NCBI GenBank assembly: GCA_946479475.1
Contig: CAMLGG010000074.1
Span: 1 to 20,124 of the forward strand
Length of the DNA stretch: 20,124 bases
DNA from: an uncultured Ideonella sp.
Lineage (GTDB): Bacteria > Pseudomonadota > Gammaproteobacteria > Burkholderiales > Burkholderiaceae
Direction of reading: 5' to 3'
Both the position numbers and the translations under genes were made by a program. The notes beneath the pieces were generated by a model, which saw only the letters and a program-made list of their open reading frames with translations, made no database searches and was not told the origin of the DNA. Positions 8,371-15,370 of this stretch are shown here, in pieces. Within the stretch, counting starts at the first letter, position 1, and each line of letters begins with the position of its first letter.

Positions 8371-8377
8371 TCCTACA
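8371..8377 (+). promoter_or_regulatory. TCCTACA motif upstream of DUF3182
   Basis: One of three TCCTACA occurrences noted on the plus strand, each upstream of a gene of the 8507-14552 block. The embedded CTACA resembles the -10 element of stationary-phase (RpoS) promoters, which can act without a strong -35. Read on the other strand, GTAGGAGCCGGC followed by GCGGCTTC also resembles a GTAG-headed REP palindrome. This copy matches the other two only in the 7-base core. Confidence 0.25.
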
Positions 8378-8387
8378 TCCCGTCGCG

Positions 8388-8411
8388 CGGCCGGCCGACA
8401 GCGGCCGGCCG
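8388..8411. repeat. Perfect 10-bp inverted repeat (hairpin)
   Basis: CGGCCGGCCG at 8388-8397 is followed by a 4-base loop (ACAG) and its exact inverted copy at 8402-8411. No T-tract follows on either strand, so it is not a canonical terminator. It lies about 95 bp before the DUF3182 start and just downstream of the TCCTACA motif, so it would fall at the very 5' end of a transcript starting there. It may stabilise RNA, form a cruciform or be a protein site; part of its symmetry could be due to base composition. Confidence 0.6.
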
Positions 8412-8506
8412 GCCCCCTCCCTACCCTCTGCCTGAGCCATGACCGCGGGCCGGCAGTTTCCGCCGGCATGAGGACATGGCGGTCCAGTCCTCACCAAGGA
8501 GACGCC

Positions 8507-9676
8507 ATGCTGATCGCCGCCCTGGCCGAGCCCCCTGTCCGCCATACGACCTTTCATCCCCCGCGGGGCCTGCGTCCCGTGGTGGCCTTCTATCGCAGCG
8601 ACGGCGGGAACGGTCCGCTCGACCACGATGCCAGTTCCAAGGCCAAGGTGGCCGAATCACTGGCGGGTCTGCTGGGCCTGGATTTTGCCGGCGAGTTCGA
8701 TCCGTCGCTGCCTGCGCACAGGCCTGTCTACCTGGTGCCCAGCGACACCTTGCCTTCACTCGCAGCGGCCCGGCGCGTGGGCGTGCGGGGCGTCGACGAC
8801 CTGTTCGGGGGCGTGGTCCCCGCGGCCTTCGTGGCCAGCAAGGTCATCTCCCACCCGCTGGTCCGGCCCGATGCGGCTGCGCCTGCAGGCTGGTCGGCGC
8901 GATGCGCCGATGGCGTACGCGACGCGGCCCTGCCGGGCTATTCGGTCTTCAGCGCCTCGGACGCCCGCGAGGCCGCTGCCCGGCTGTTGCGTGGCGGCAG
9001 CCTGCGGCTGAAGGATCCGGCCGGCGTGGGCGGCATCGGGCAGTGGGTGGTTCGGGATGCGGCCGACCTCGAGGGGCATCTCGGACGCATCGGTGACGAA
9101 GCGATCGCCCGCCAGGGCCTGGTGCTGGAGCGCAACCTGCACGAGGTGGTGACCTACAGCGTCGGCCAGGTCCGGGTCGGCCACCACCGGGCCAGCTACT
9201 ACGGCACCCAGGGCCTGACCTTCAACCATCAGGGCCACGAGGTCTACGGCGGCTCGAGCCTGGTGGTCTCGCGAGGCGGCTTCGAGGACCTCCTCGGCGT
9301 CGACATGGAGCCGCAGGTGCGACGGGCGGTGGAACAGGCGCTGGCCTTTCACCGCGCCGTCATGACGGGCTATCCCGACCTGCTCGCTTCGCGCTGCAAC
9401 TACGATGTGGCCTTCGGCGTGGACGACCACGGCCAGCCGCATGGCGGGGTGCTGGAGCAGTCCTGGCGCATCGGAGGCGCGAGCGGTGCCGAGGCTGCGG
9501 CACTTCACGCGTTTGCGGCCGACCGCTCGCTGCAACGGGTGCGGGCCTCGACGTGCGAGATCTACGCCGACCAGGTGCAGTTGCCGGCAGATGCCTGGCT
9601 GCTGTACGACGGCCCCGACCGCCAGGGCGGCCGCCTCGTCAAGTTCGCACAGGTGACGAAGGATGTCGACGCTTGA
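8507..9676 (+). CDS. DUF3182 family protein, possibly ATP-grasp-like
   Basis: A 389-residue cytoplasmic protein that I recognise as DUF3182. The start is set by an AAGGAG ribosome binding site 5 bp before the ATG at 8507; an upstream in-frame ATG at 8468 lacks one. The pattern suggests an ATP-grasp fold: a glycine-rich loop after a lysine (LRLKDPAGVGGIGQW, about 166-180), a linker-strand segment GLVLERNLHEVVTYS (204-218), and a late acidic segment NYDVAFGVDD to VLEQSWRIGG (298-324) placed like the metal-binding end of that fold. This would imply ATP-dependent ligation of a carboxylate to an amine or thiol, but the substrate is unknown and the fold is inference. It overlaps the next gene by 14 bp, so the two are almost certainly co-translated. 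Confidence 0.85.
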   Translation: MLIAALAEPPVRHTTFHPPRGLRPVVAFYRSDGGNGPLDHDASSKAKVAESLAGLLGLDFAGEFDPSLPAHRPVYLVPSDTLPSLAAARRVGVRGVDDLFGGVVPAAFVASKVISHPLVRPDAAAPAGWSARCADGVRDAALPGYSVFSASDAREAAARLLRGGSLRLKDPAGVGGIGQWVVRDAADLEGHLGRIGDEAIARQGLVLERNLHEVVTYSVGQVRVGHHRASYYGTQGLTFNHQGHEVYGGSSLVVSRGGFEDLLGVDMEPQVRRAVEQALAFHRAVMTGYPDLLASRCNYDVAFGVDDHGQPHGGVLEQSWRIGGASGAEAAALHAFAADRSLQRVRASTCEIYADQVQLPADAWLLYDGPDRQGGRLVKFAQVTKDVDA

Positions 9677-10514
9677 GGAAACCATCGAGATAGCCGTCGC
9701 CGGCGAGCGCATCGCCGGCACCTTCGTCACCCCGGGCACGCTGATCCCTGGCGTGCTCTTCGTGCATGGCTGGGGCGGCAGCCAGGAGCAGTACCACTCG
9801 CGGGCCCGTGAAGTGGCCGAGCTGGGCTGCGTATGCCTCACCTTCAACCTGCGCGGCCACGCCGAGACGAAGACGCAGTTCGAGACGGTGTCGCGAGCGC
9901 ATAACCTCGAAGACGTGGTGACCGCGTACGACACCCTGGTCAAGCGCCGGCACGTCGACCCGGGCGCCATCGCGGTCGTCGGGAGCAGCTACGGCGGCTA
10001 CCTGGCCGCGATCCTGACCTCGATGCGCAAGGTGCGCTGGCTTGCCCTGCGCGCGCCGGCGCTGTACATCGACTCCGGCTGGAAGAGCCCGAAGCTGCAG
10101 CTGCACAAGGACCAGGACCTGCGGACCTACCGCCAGCGCCTGGTGCTGGCATCGGAGAACCGGGCGCTGCAGGCGATGCAGGCCTTCGAGGGCGACGTGC
10201 TGCTCATCCAGTCGGAGTGCGACGCGATCATCCCCCGGGCCGTGCTGACCAGCTACCGCGAGGCCGCCACGCATGCCCGCTCCCTGACCTTCCGCTGCCT
10301 CGACGGCGCGGACCACGGCTTGACCCAGGAGCGCGACCAGAAGAACTACTCCAAGGTCCTCGGCACCTGGCTGAAGGAGATGGTGCAGGGCTCGCGTCGC
10401 GCGCCTGCCGCTCCGCCCGCGCCCGCTGCTGCACCGGCCCGGCAGGAGAGCCACGCCGAGGCGCCCGCGGCAGACGCCGAGACCGCCGAGGCGGCCGGCG
10501 AGCCGCGCGGCTGA
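9663..10514 (+). CDS. Alpha/beta-hydrolase family protein
   Basis: A 283-residue serine hydrolase of the alpha/beta fold, close to the dienelactone-hydrolase/S9-peptidase-like group. It shows an oxyanion-hole motif HGWGG (35-39), the nucleophile elbow GSSYGG with S109, an acidic residue in QSECDAIIP (D188 likely) and the catalytic H218 in GADHGL. The fold ends near residue 243; the last 40 residues are an Ala/Pro/Glu-rich low-complexity tail. There is no signal peptide, so it should be cytoplasmic, with an ester, thioester or peptide as likely substrate. The start codon lies inside the end of the DUF3182 gene (14-bp overlap), pointing to coupled expression and perhaps a shared pathway, with one enzyme making and the other breaking a bond; that is inference. 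Confidence 0.88.
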   Translation: MSTLEETIEIAVAGERIAGTFVTPGTLIPGVLFVHGWGGSQEQYHSRAREVAELGCVCLTFNLRGHAETKTQFETVSRAHNLEDVVTAYDTLVKRRHVDPGAIAVVGSSYGGYLAAILTSMRKVRWLALRAPALYIDSGWKSPKLQLHKDQDLRTYRQRLVLASENRALQAMQAFEGDVLLIQSECDAIIPRAVLTSYREAATHARSLTFRCLDGADHGLTQERDQKNYSKVLGTWLKEMVQGSRRAPAAPPAPAAAPARQESHAEAPAADAETAEAAGEPRG

Positions 10515-10561
10515 CCCCGGCAGGGTTTGGGGCGGTCGAGGCGCCAGCCGGCAGCGCTTGC

Positions 10562-10576
10562 GCGCGCATTCCTACA
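10562..10576 (+). repeat. Repeated CATTCCTACA motif upstream of EEP gene
   Basis: The 15-mer GCGCGCATTCCTACA recurs with a single mismatch at 13590-13604, in the same orientation, upstream of the Ku gene. CTACAC (10572-10577) resembles an RpoS-type -10 element and would put a transcript start about 28 bp before the EEP ATG. No matching -35 is seen. A REP-like origin is the alternative reading. Confidence 0.4.
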
Positions 10577-10610
10577 CGCAGCCTCCGGGGCGCCCGCTAA
10601 AAAAGCCGGT

Positions 10611-11381
10611 ATGCCCGGAACGCATCCACTGTTGAAGCTGCGCGTGTTGACGGTGAACATCCACAAGGGGTTCAACCTGTTCAACCGACGATTCGTGCTG
10701 CCCGAGCTGCGCGATGCCGTGAGGGCGGTCGATGCCGACGTCGTCTTCCTGCAGGAGGTGCTGGGCGAGTACCCGCACCGCGCAGCCTTCGGCACGGGCT
10801 GGACGCCGGCCCCGCACTACGAGTTCCTGGCCGACGAGATCTGGCCGCAGTTCGCGTATGGCCGCAACGCCGTCTACCAGGAGGGCGACCACGGCAATGC
10901 GGTGCTGTCCAAGTATCCGATCGTCGGCCAGCGCAATGTCGACGTCTCGATCGACGTCGACCGCCACGAGGCGCGCGGCATGCTGCATTGCCGGTTGGCG
11001 GTGCCTGGCCAGGAGGAGCCGGTGCACGCGATCAGCGTGCACCTGGGCCTGGCCGAGGCGCATCGCCGGCACCAGCTCGAGCAGCTGTGCCATCTGGTGG
11101 ACGCCTGCGTCCCGCGCGGGGCCCTGGTGGTCGTGGCCGGCGACTTCAACGATTGGCGCGACCGGGCACACCGCGTGCTGGAGCGCTGCGTGGGCCTGCA
11201 GGAGGTCTTCGTGCAGGCCTACGGCCGCGCTGCACGCACCTTCCCGGCTCGCCTGCCGATGCTGCGGCTCGACCGCATCTACGTCCGCGCCGCGCGATCA
11301 CACCGGCCCGTCGCGCTGCCACGCCATCCCTGGGCCCGCCTGTCCGACCACGCGCCGCTGGCCGCGGAGATCGTCTTATGA
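10611..11381 (+). CDS. Endonuclease/exonuclease/phosphatase family protein (YbhP-like)
   Basis: A 256-residue metal-dependent phosphodiesterase of the EEP superfamily (DNase I, exonuclease III and phospholipase-like enzymes). Visible motifs are N16 in LTVNIHKG, the metal-binding E49 in FLQEV, D178 and N180 in GDFNDW, D221 in RLDRIYV, and the catalytic D246-H247 in LSDHAPL. Nothing separates nuclease from phospholipid phosphodiesterase activity. The neighbourhood favours lipids: it overlaps a cardiolipin synthase gene by 4 bp (ATGA), as E. coli ybhP sits beside clsB and ybhN. I start at the ATG at 10611; an upstream in-frame TTG (10527) would add 28 low-complexity residues with no family match. 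There is no good ribosome binding site. Confidence 0.9.
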   Translation: MPGTHPLLKLRVLTVNIHKGFNLFNRRFVLPELRDAVRAVDADVVFLQEVLGEYPHRAAFGTGWTPAPHYEFLADEIWPQFAYGRNAVYQEGDHGNAVLSKYPIVGQRNVDVSIDVDRHEARGMLHCRLAVPGQEEPVHAISVHLGLAEAHRRHQLEQLCHLVDACVPRGALVVVAGDFNDWRDRAHRVLERCVGLQEVFVQAYGRAARTFPARLPMLRLDRIYVRAARSHRPVALPRHPWARLSDHAPLAAEIVL

Positions 11382-12613
11382 AACCCCGCTGGTGGCCCGG
11401 CAACCGGGCGCGACTGCTGGAGAACGGCGAGGAGTTCTTTCCCGCCGTGTTCGAAGCCATAGCCCGCGCCGAGCGCGAAGTCCTGGTCGAGACCTTCATC
11501 CTGTTCGAGGACAAGGTCGGCAAGCAGCTGCACGAGGTGCTGCTGGCTGCGGCCCGCCGCGGCGTGCAGGTCGACTTGCTGGTGGACGGCTTCGGTTCGC
11601 CCGACCTGTCACCGGCCTTCGTCGAGTCCCTGACAGCGGCCGGCGTGCGCCTGCGCGTCTTCGATCCCAGCCTGCGCGTGCTGGGCATCCGCTTCAACGT
11701 CCTGCGCCGCATGCACCGCAAGATCGTGGTGGTCGACGGCCGCGTCGCCTTCGTCGGCGGCATCAACTACTCGGCCGATCACCTCATGGACTTCGGCCCG
11801 CAGGCCAAGCAGGACTACTCGATCGAGCTGCACGGTCCGGTGGTGATGGAGATCCGCCGATTCGCGCGCCGCTCCCTCCATCCCGCGCCGCCGCCGGACG
11901 CCGACGAGCCGCCGCGCGGCTGGCGGGCGGCGCGGCGCCGCTGGCTTCGCCACGCCGGGGCGCACAGCCCTGTCGAGCCGGCAGGGCCGGCCGAGGCCCT
12001 CTTCGTGCGGCGCGACAACCTGCACCACCGCAACGACATCGAGCGCTACTACCGCATCGCCATCCGTCGCGCGCAGCGGCAGGTGCTGATCGCGAACGCC
12101 TATTTCTTCCCTGGCTACCGGCTGCTGCGCGACCTGCAGCGTGCGGCCCGGCGCGGAGTCGACGTTCGCCTCATCCTGCAGGGCGAGCCCGACATGGCCA
12201 TCGTCAAGACCGCGGCGAGCACGCTCTACGACGACCTGCTGCGCGCAGGCGTGAAGATCCACGAGTACATCGAGCGGCCGCTGCACGGCAAGGTCGCGGT
12301 GGTGGACGACGAATGGGCGACGGTCGGCTCGAGCAACCTCGACCCGCTGAGCCTGGCGCTGAACCTGGAGGCCAACGTGGTGCTGCGCGATCGCGGCTTC
12401 GCGGGGCATCTGCGCCAGCGGCTGGAGCAGCTGATCGAGCGGTCCTGCCGGGAGGTGCCGGCTCCGGAGTCTGGCCAGCCTGCCGGCTGGTGGGTGACGG
12501 TCCGCACCTTCTTCGTCTTCCACTTCCTGCGTCGCTTCCCGGTGTGGGCCGGGCGCCTGCCGCGCCATGCGCCCGCCCTGGTCAACGCGCCCGAGGCCTG
12601 GCATGGGCGCTGA
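11378..12613 (+). CDS. clsB: Cardiolipin synthase B-like phospholipase D family enzyme
   Basis: A 411-residue PLD-superfamily enzyme, almost the same length as E. coli ClsB. It has two HKD motifs, H113/K115/D120 in MHRKIVVVDG and H303/K305/D310 in LHGKVAVVDD, each followed by the usual GG/GS and Asn (VGGIN, VGSSN). ClsB makes cardiolipin from phosphatidylglycerol and phosphatidylethanolamine at the inner membrane. The N-terminus (ENGEEFFPAVFEAI, VLVETFI) is typical; there is no signal peptide or strong membrane helix. The ATG overlaps the stop of the EEP gene (ATGA), and the 3' end overlaps the YbhN-like gene by 11 bp. A longer frame upstream of the ATG merely overlaps the EEP gene. An Arg/Pro-rich insertion near 168-195 is the only oddity. 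Confidence 0.94.
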   Translation: MKPRWWPGNRARLLENGEEFFPAVFEAIARAEREVLVETFILFEDKVGKQLHEVLLAAARRGVQVDLLVDGFGSPDLSPAFVESLTAAGVRLRVFDPSLRVLGIRFNVLRRMHRKIVVVDGRVAFVGGINYSADHLMDFGPQAKQDYSIELHGPVVMEIRRFARRSLHPAPPPDADEPPRGWRAARRRWLRHAGAHSPVEPAGPAEALFVRRDNLHHRNDIERYYRIAIRRAQRQVLIANAYFFPGYRLLRDLQRAARRGVDVRLILQGEPDMAIVKTAASTLYDDLLRAGVKIHEYIERPLHGKVAVVDDEWATVGSSNLDPLSLALNLEANVVLRDRGFAGHLRQRLEQLIERSCREVPAPESGQPAGWWVTVRTFFVFHFLRRFPVWAGRLPRHAPALVNAPEAWHGR

Positions 12614-13613
12614 GCACGCGCTCGAAGGCGAGCGGTCCGGGGGCAGGGGCTGGACGTCGCGGCCCTGGTGGCCCATGGCCACGCGCATCTTCTGGACCGC
12701 CTTCGCCCTGGTGACGCTGGTGCTCATCGTGAGGATGGGCGGCCAGCTGGACTGGGCGGGCGCGCTCGACGCCTTGTCCGACGTGCCCGCGGCCGTGCTG
12801 TGGCCGGCGCTGCTGTGTGCCGTGGGCAGCCACCTCGTCTATGCCACCTACGAGATGCTGGGCCGGCCGTTCGCGCCGCCGCGCAGGCGCTCAGGCGAGA
12901 AGCCCATCGCCTTGCGCTGGATGATGGTGGTGGGCTTCGTGTCGTTCGCGTTCAAGCTGAACCTTGGAACTATCGTCGGCGGCGTGGCGCTGCGATACCG
13001 CCTGTACGACCGTCTGGGGCTGAAGATCGACGAGATCACGCGCATCCTGGCTGCCAGCGTGCTGACCAACTGGCTCGGCTACGTCGGGCTCGCGGGCGTC
13101 TTGCTGATGTTCCACCCGCCCGCGCTGCCCGAGAGCTGGGGGGTGGGGATAGGGGCCCTGCGATGGAGCGGCCTGGCCATGCTGGCGAGTGCGGTGGCTT
13201 ATGTCGTTGCCTGCTGGCGCGCGGAAGGCAGCGAGTGGCACTGGGGCCGGCACGCCCTGCGCCTGCCCTCGGCGGGCCTGGCCCTGCTGCAGCTGGCGCT
13301 GTCCTCTCTGCATTGGCTGCTGACCGCAGCGGTGTGCTGGCTGCTGCTGCAGCACCAGGTCGATTTCACCAGCGTGCTGAATGCGCTGCTGGTCTCGGCC
13401 GTGGCCGGCCTCATCACCCACGTGCCCGGTGGCCTGGGCGTGCTGGAGGCGGTGTTCATCGGCCTGCTGCAGTCGCAGGTGGCGCAGGCCGAACTGCTGG
13501 CGGCGCTGCTGGGCTTTCGCGCCATCTTCTACCTGCTGCCCCTCGCGCTGGCCGTGCTGCTGTTCTTCGTCGTCGACCGCAAGCGGGTGGCGCCCATTCC
13601 TACAGCCCGCTGA
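12603..13613 (+). CDS. YbhN-like integral membrane protein (LPG synthase TM / UPF0104 family)
   Basis: A polytopic inner-membrane protein of up to 336 residues with about seven to eight hydrophobic helices (for example ATRIFWTAFALVTLVLIV, VLWPALLCAVGSHLVYATY, LAMLASAVAYVVAC, LHWLLTAAVCWLLL, FYLLPLALAVLLFFVV). The GGVALRYRLY and THVPGGLGVLEAVF segments are characteristic of the lysylphosphatidylglycerol synthetase TM/UPF0104 family, whose bacterial members are linked to flipping or moving lipids. There is no aminoacyl-transfer domain, so it does not itself make lysyl-PG. The ATG at 12603 lies in the clsB end (11-bp overlap, GAGG nearby); a later ATG before MATRIFW is a credible alternative. 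The order EEP, clsB, ybhN repeats the E. coli cluster and suggests joint action on membrane lipids. A TCCTACA motif overlaps its last codons. Confidence 0.88.
   Translation: MGAEHALEGERSGGRGWTSRPWWPMATRIFWTAFALVTLVLIVRMGGQLDWAGALDALSDVPAAVLWPALLCAVGSHLVYATYEMLGRPFAPPRRRSGEKPIALRWMMVVGFVSFAFKLNLGTIVGGVALRYRLYDRLGLKIDEITRILAASVLTNWLGYVGLAGVLLMFHPPALPESWGVGIGALRWSGLAMLASAVAYVVACWRAEGSEWHWGRHALRLPSAGLALLQLALSSLHWLLTAAVCWLLLQHQVDFTSVLNALLVSAVAGLITHVPGGLGVLEAVFIGLLQSQVAQAELLAALLGFRAIFYLLPLALAVLLFFVVDRKRVAPIPTAR
13590..13604 (+). repeat. Repeated CATTCCTACA motif upstream of Ku gene
   Basis: The 15-mer GCGCCCATTCCTACA matches the copy at 10562-10576 at 14 of 15 positions. It lies within the last codons of the YbhN-like gene, 57 bp before the Ku ATG. 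It could serve as the -10 region (CTACAG) of a Ku promoter. Because it is also coding sequence (PIPT), coincidence is more possible here than for the intergenic copy. Confidence 0.35.
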
Positions 13614-13661
13614 AGCGGCGTCCGACCACCTTCGCCGCGGCTGCGCCGGATACTGGATCGC

Positions 13662-14552
13662 ATGTCACGCGCCATCTGGAAGGGGGCCATCAGCTTCGGC
13701 CTGGTGCACATCCCCGTCGCCCTGTACCCGGCCTCGCAGTCCCGCAGCATCGATTTCGACTGGCTGGACAAGCGGACCATGGACCCGGTCGGCTACAAGC
13801 GCATCAACAAGCGCACCGGCAAGGAGATCGACAAGGACAACATCGTCAAGGGCGTGAAGGTCGAAGGCGGCGACTACGTGATCCTCGGCGCCGACGAGAT
13901 CCGCGCCGCCTATCCGAAGACGACCCAGACGATAGGCATCGAGGCCTTTGTTCGCGCCGAAGAGGTGCCGTTCACCCACCTGGAGACGCCGTACTACCTC
14001 GAGCCGCAGGCGCGGGGCGACAAGCCTTATGCGCTGCTGCGCGAAGCCATGCTCGATGCCGGCGTCATCGGCATCGCGCGCATCGTGCTGCACACCAAGG
14101 AGCACCTGGCCGCCCTGGTGCCCGCGGGCCCGGCGCTGATGCTCGACACGCTGCGCTGGGCCAACGAGATCCGGCCCTGGTCCGACCTCGATCTGCCCGA
14201 CGAAGGCCGGCGCGGCGTCAAGGACGGCGAGCTGAAGATGGCGCGCCAGCTGATCGACGACATGACCGAGCCGTTGAAGATCGAGCGCTACGACGACCAG
14301 TTCGCCAAGGCCATCGAGTTGCTGGTCGAACAGAGGGCGGCCGCCGGCAAGACGGAGCACGTCGAGCCGATGGAGGAGGGCGAGGCCCCGCGGGCGAGCA
14401 ACGTGGTCGACCTCACCGACCTTCTCAAGCGCAGCCTGGGAGGTCGCAAGGCCGGAGCCAGGGAAGACGGCGACGCCGGGAAGAAACCCGCTGCCCGCAG
14501 GAATGCAGCGCGCAGCTCGCACCGTGCCCCCGCGCGCAGGCGGGCCGCCTGA
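13662..14552 (+). CDS. ku: Non-homologous end-joining protein Ku
   Basis: Bacterial Ku forms a ring-shaped homodimer that threads onto broken DNA ends and recruits the ligase LigD for non-homologous end joining. The 296-residue product shows the family opening RAIWKGAISFGLVHIPVALYPA, then ETPYYLEPQ, YALLREAM, TLRWANEIRP and ELKMARQLIDDM in order, covering the beta-barrel and bridge region (about 1-255). The C-terminal tail (about 262-296) is rich in Lys, Arg and Ala (KKPAARRNAARSSHRAPARRR), like the basic extensions that assist DNA binding in other bacterial Ku proteins. It lies 48 bp after the YbhN-like gene and 12 bp before the LigD-type fragment, so Ku and that ORF probably share a message. 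Confidence 0.96.
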   Translation: MSRAIWKGAISFGLVHIPVALYPASQSRSIDFDWLDKRTMDPVGYKRINKRTGKEIDKDNIVKGVKVEGGDYVILGADEIRAAYPKTTQTIGIEAFVRAEEVPFTHLETPYYLEPQARGDKPYALLREAMLDAGVIGIARIVLHTKEHLAALVPAGPALMLDTLRWANEIRPWSDLDLPDEGRRGVKDGELKMARQLIDDMTEPLKIERYDDQFAKAIELLVEQRAAAGKTEHVEPMEEGEAPRASNVVDLTDLLKRSLGGRKAGAREDGDAGKKPAARRNAARSSHRAPARRRAA

Positions 14553-14564
14553 GCGGAGAAGTCG

Positions 14565-15020
14565 ATGCGGCAGCAAGCGCCATCCACCTCCTCTCGCGAG
14601 AGCCGTCGCGCGCCGCCCGCCGGCATGCGCATCACCCATCCCGACCGGGTCATCGACAAGGGCTCGGGCCTCACCAAGCTCGACCTGGTGCTGTACTACG
14701 AAAGCGTGGGCGGGCGGATGCTCCCCCACCTGAAGGGCAGGGCGGTGGCCGAGGTCCGCGGGCCGCAAGGTATTGGCCATCCGCTGTTCTTCCAGCGCAA
14801 CGATCCGGCGGGCGAGGCGCAGGACTCCCCGCTGCAGGTCAACAACGGGCATCAACTGCTGGCGGCGGCCCAGCTCAACGTCATCGAGTTCCACACCGGC
14901 AACTGCCGCCTGCGCACGCCCGAAAAGCCTGATCGCGTCGTTTTCGACCTCGACCCGGCGATCGCGCCGGGAGTGAAGGCGCTGGGAGTCAAACTTGCCC
15001 GCAACGGCCAGGCCGACTGA
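14565..15020 (+). pseudogene. Truncated LigD polymerase-domain ORF, probable remnant
   Basis: The 151-residue ORF matches only the first third of the LigD polymerase (primase-like) domain: MRITHPDRVIDKGSGLTKLD, YYESVGGRMLPHLKGR, VRGPQGI, FFQRND, AAQLNVIEFHT and KPDRVVFDLDP, which contains the first catalytic acidic pair (D128, D130). A working domain is near 290 residues. The expected stretch between FFQ and AAQ is about ten residues short, the Trp normally after EFHT is replaced by Gly, and similarity stops just after FDLDP; the rest (AIAPGVKALGVKLARNGQAD) is unrelated. The third catalytic Asp and the ligase and phosphoesterase domains are missing. It still has a GGAGAA ribosome binding site 4 bp before its ATG and lies 12 bp after Ku, so it may be translated. 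I judge it a decayed remnant, but a retained mini-protein that binds Ku or DNA cannot be excluded. Confidence 0.75.
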
Positions 15021-15063
15021 ACGTCGGGTGGTGAGGTCGCCCCTGCGACCAAGGACGCTGCAA

Positions 15064-15291
15064 ATGTGCGAAGACCTCGAGCTCGAAGGCGTGCGCCGCT
15101 GGTTCTACGGGGGCACCCCGCCGCAGGACGAAGCCGAGCCCGCGCCCGACGGTGAGGCCACGTCGGCCCAGGCCTTTGCTGCCGTCGTGCTGGCCGCCGT
15201 CGGCGCCAGGACGCCCGCCGGCAGCCGGTGGGGCGGCAGGCCGGTGAAACAACCGGCCGACGACGTGTCGGCCGCCTCGCGCCTGTCCTGA
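15064..15291 (+). CDS. Small hypothetical protein
   Basis: A possible 75-residue protein, not recognised. Support is an AAGGA sequence about 9 bp before the ATG and third-position GC as high as in the surrounding genes. The N-terminal part (CEDLELEGVRRWFYGGTPP) is acidic and aromatic; the rest is Ala/Pro/Gly-rich with no clear helix, signal peptide or metal motif. It lies directly after the LigD remnant, so it could also be sequence left by the same deletion. A short GC hairpin without a T-run follows at 15301-15315. No function is proposed. Confidence 0.4.
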   Translation: MCEDLELEGVRRWFYGGTPPQDEAEPAPDGEATSAQAFAAVVLAAVGARTPAGSRWGGRPVKQPADDVSAASRLS

Positions 15292-15370
15292 GCTTCCATC
15301 GCCCGCGGCGCGGGCGGTAGGCCGGCGCTGAGATACGCTTGCCGCTTGGCCACTGCGGAGCGTGCCTGGC

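Larger units (their letters stand above)
8062..8506. other. Intergenic region between divergent tonB and DUF3182 units
   Basis: This 445-bp stretch lies between two divergent units. It holds the tonB ribosome binding site (8066-8072), the tonB promoter candidate (8138-8165), a TCCTACA motif (8371-8377), a perfect 10-bp palindromic hairpin (8388-8411) and the AAGGAG ribosome binding site of the DUF3182 gene (8496-8501). Bases around 8140-8230 are less GC-rich than the surroundings, as expected for regulatory DNA. Open frames crossing it have no ribosome binding site and no recognisable protein, so I see no gene here. Confidence 0.7.

Noticed and set aside
10988..11377. N-terminal extension of the cardiolipin synthase by 130 codons
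   Set aside because: It overlaps the EEP gene, which has all its catalytic motifs, and the ATG at 11378 gives the normal ClsB length.
14565..15020. A functional stand-alone LigD-type polymerase (as in Ku-Pol partners)
   Set aside because: The domain ends right after the first catalytic acidic pair, so the third metal-binding Asp and most of the palm are absent.
15320..15370. Sigma54 (-24/-12) promoter before the histidine kinase, and likewise in the 18301-18663 gap
   Set aside because: No GG-N10-GC arrangement with the expected flanks was found; TGGC near 15366 has the wrong spacing.
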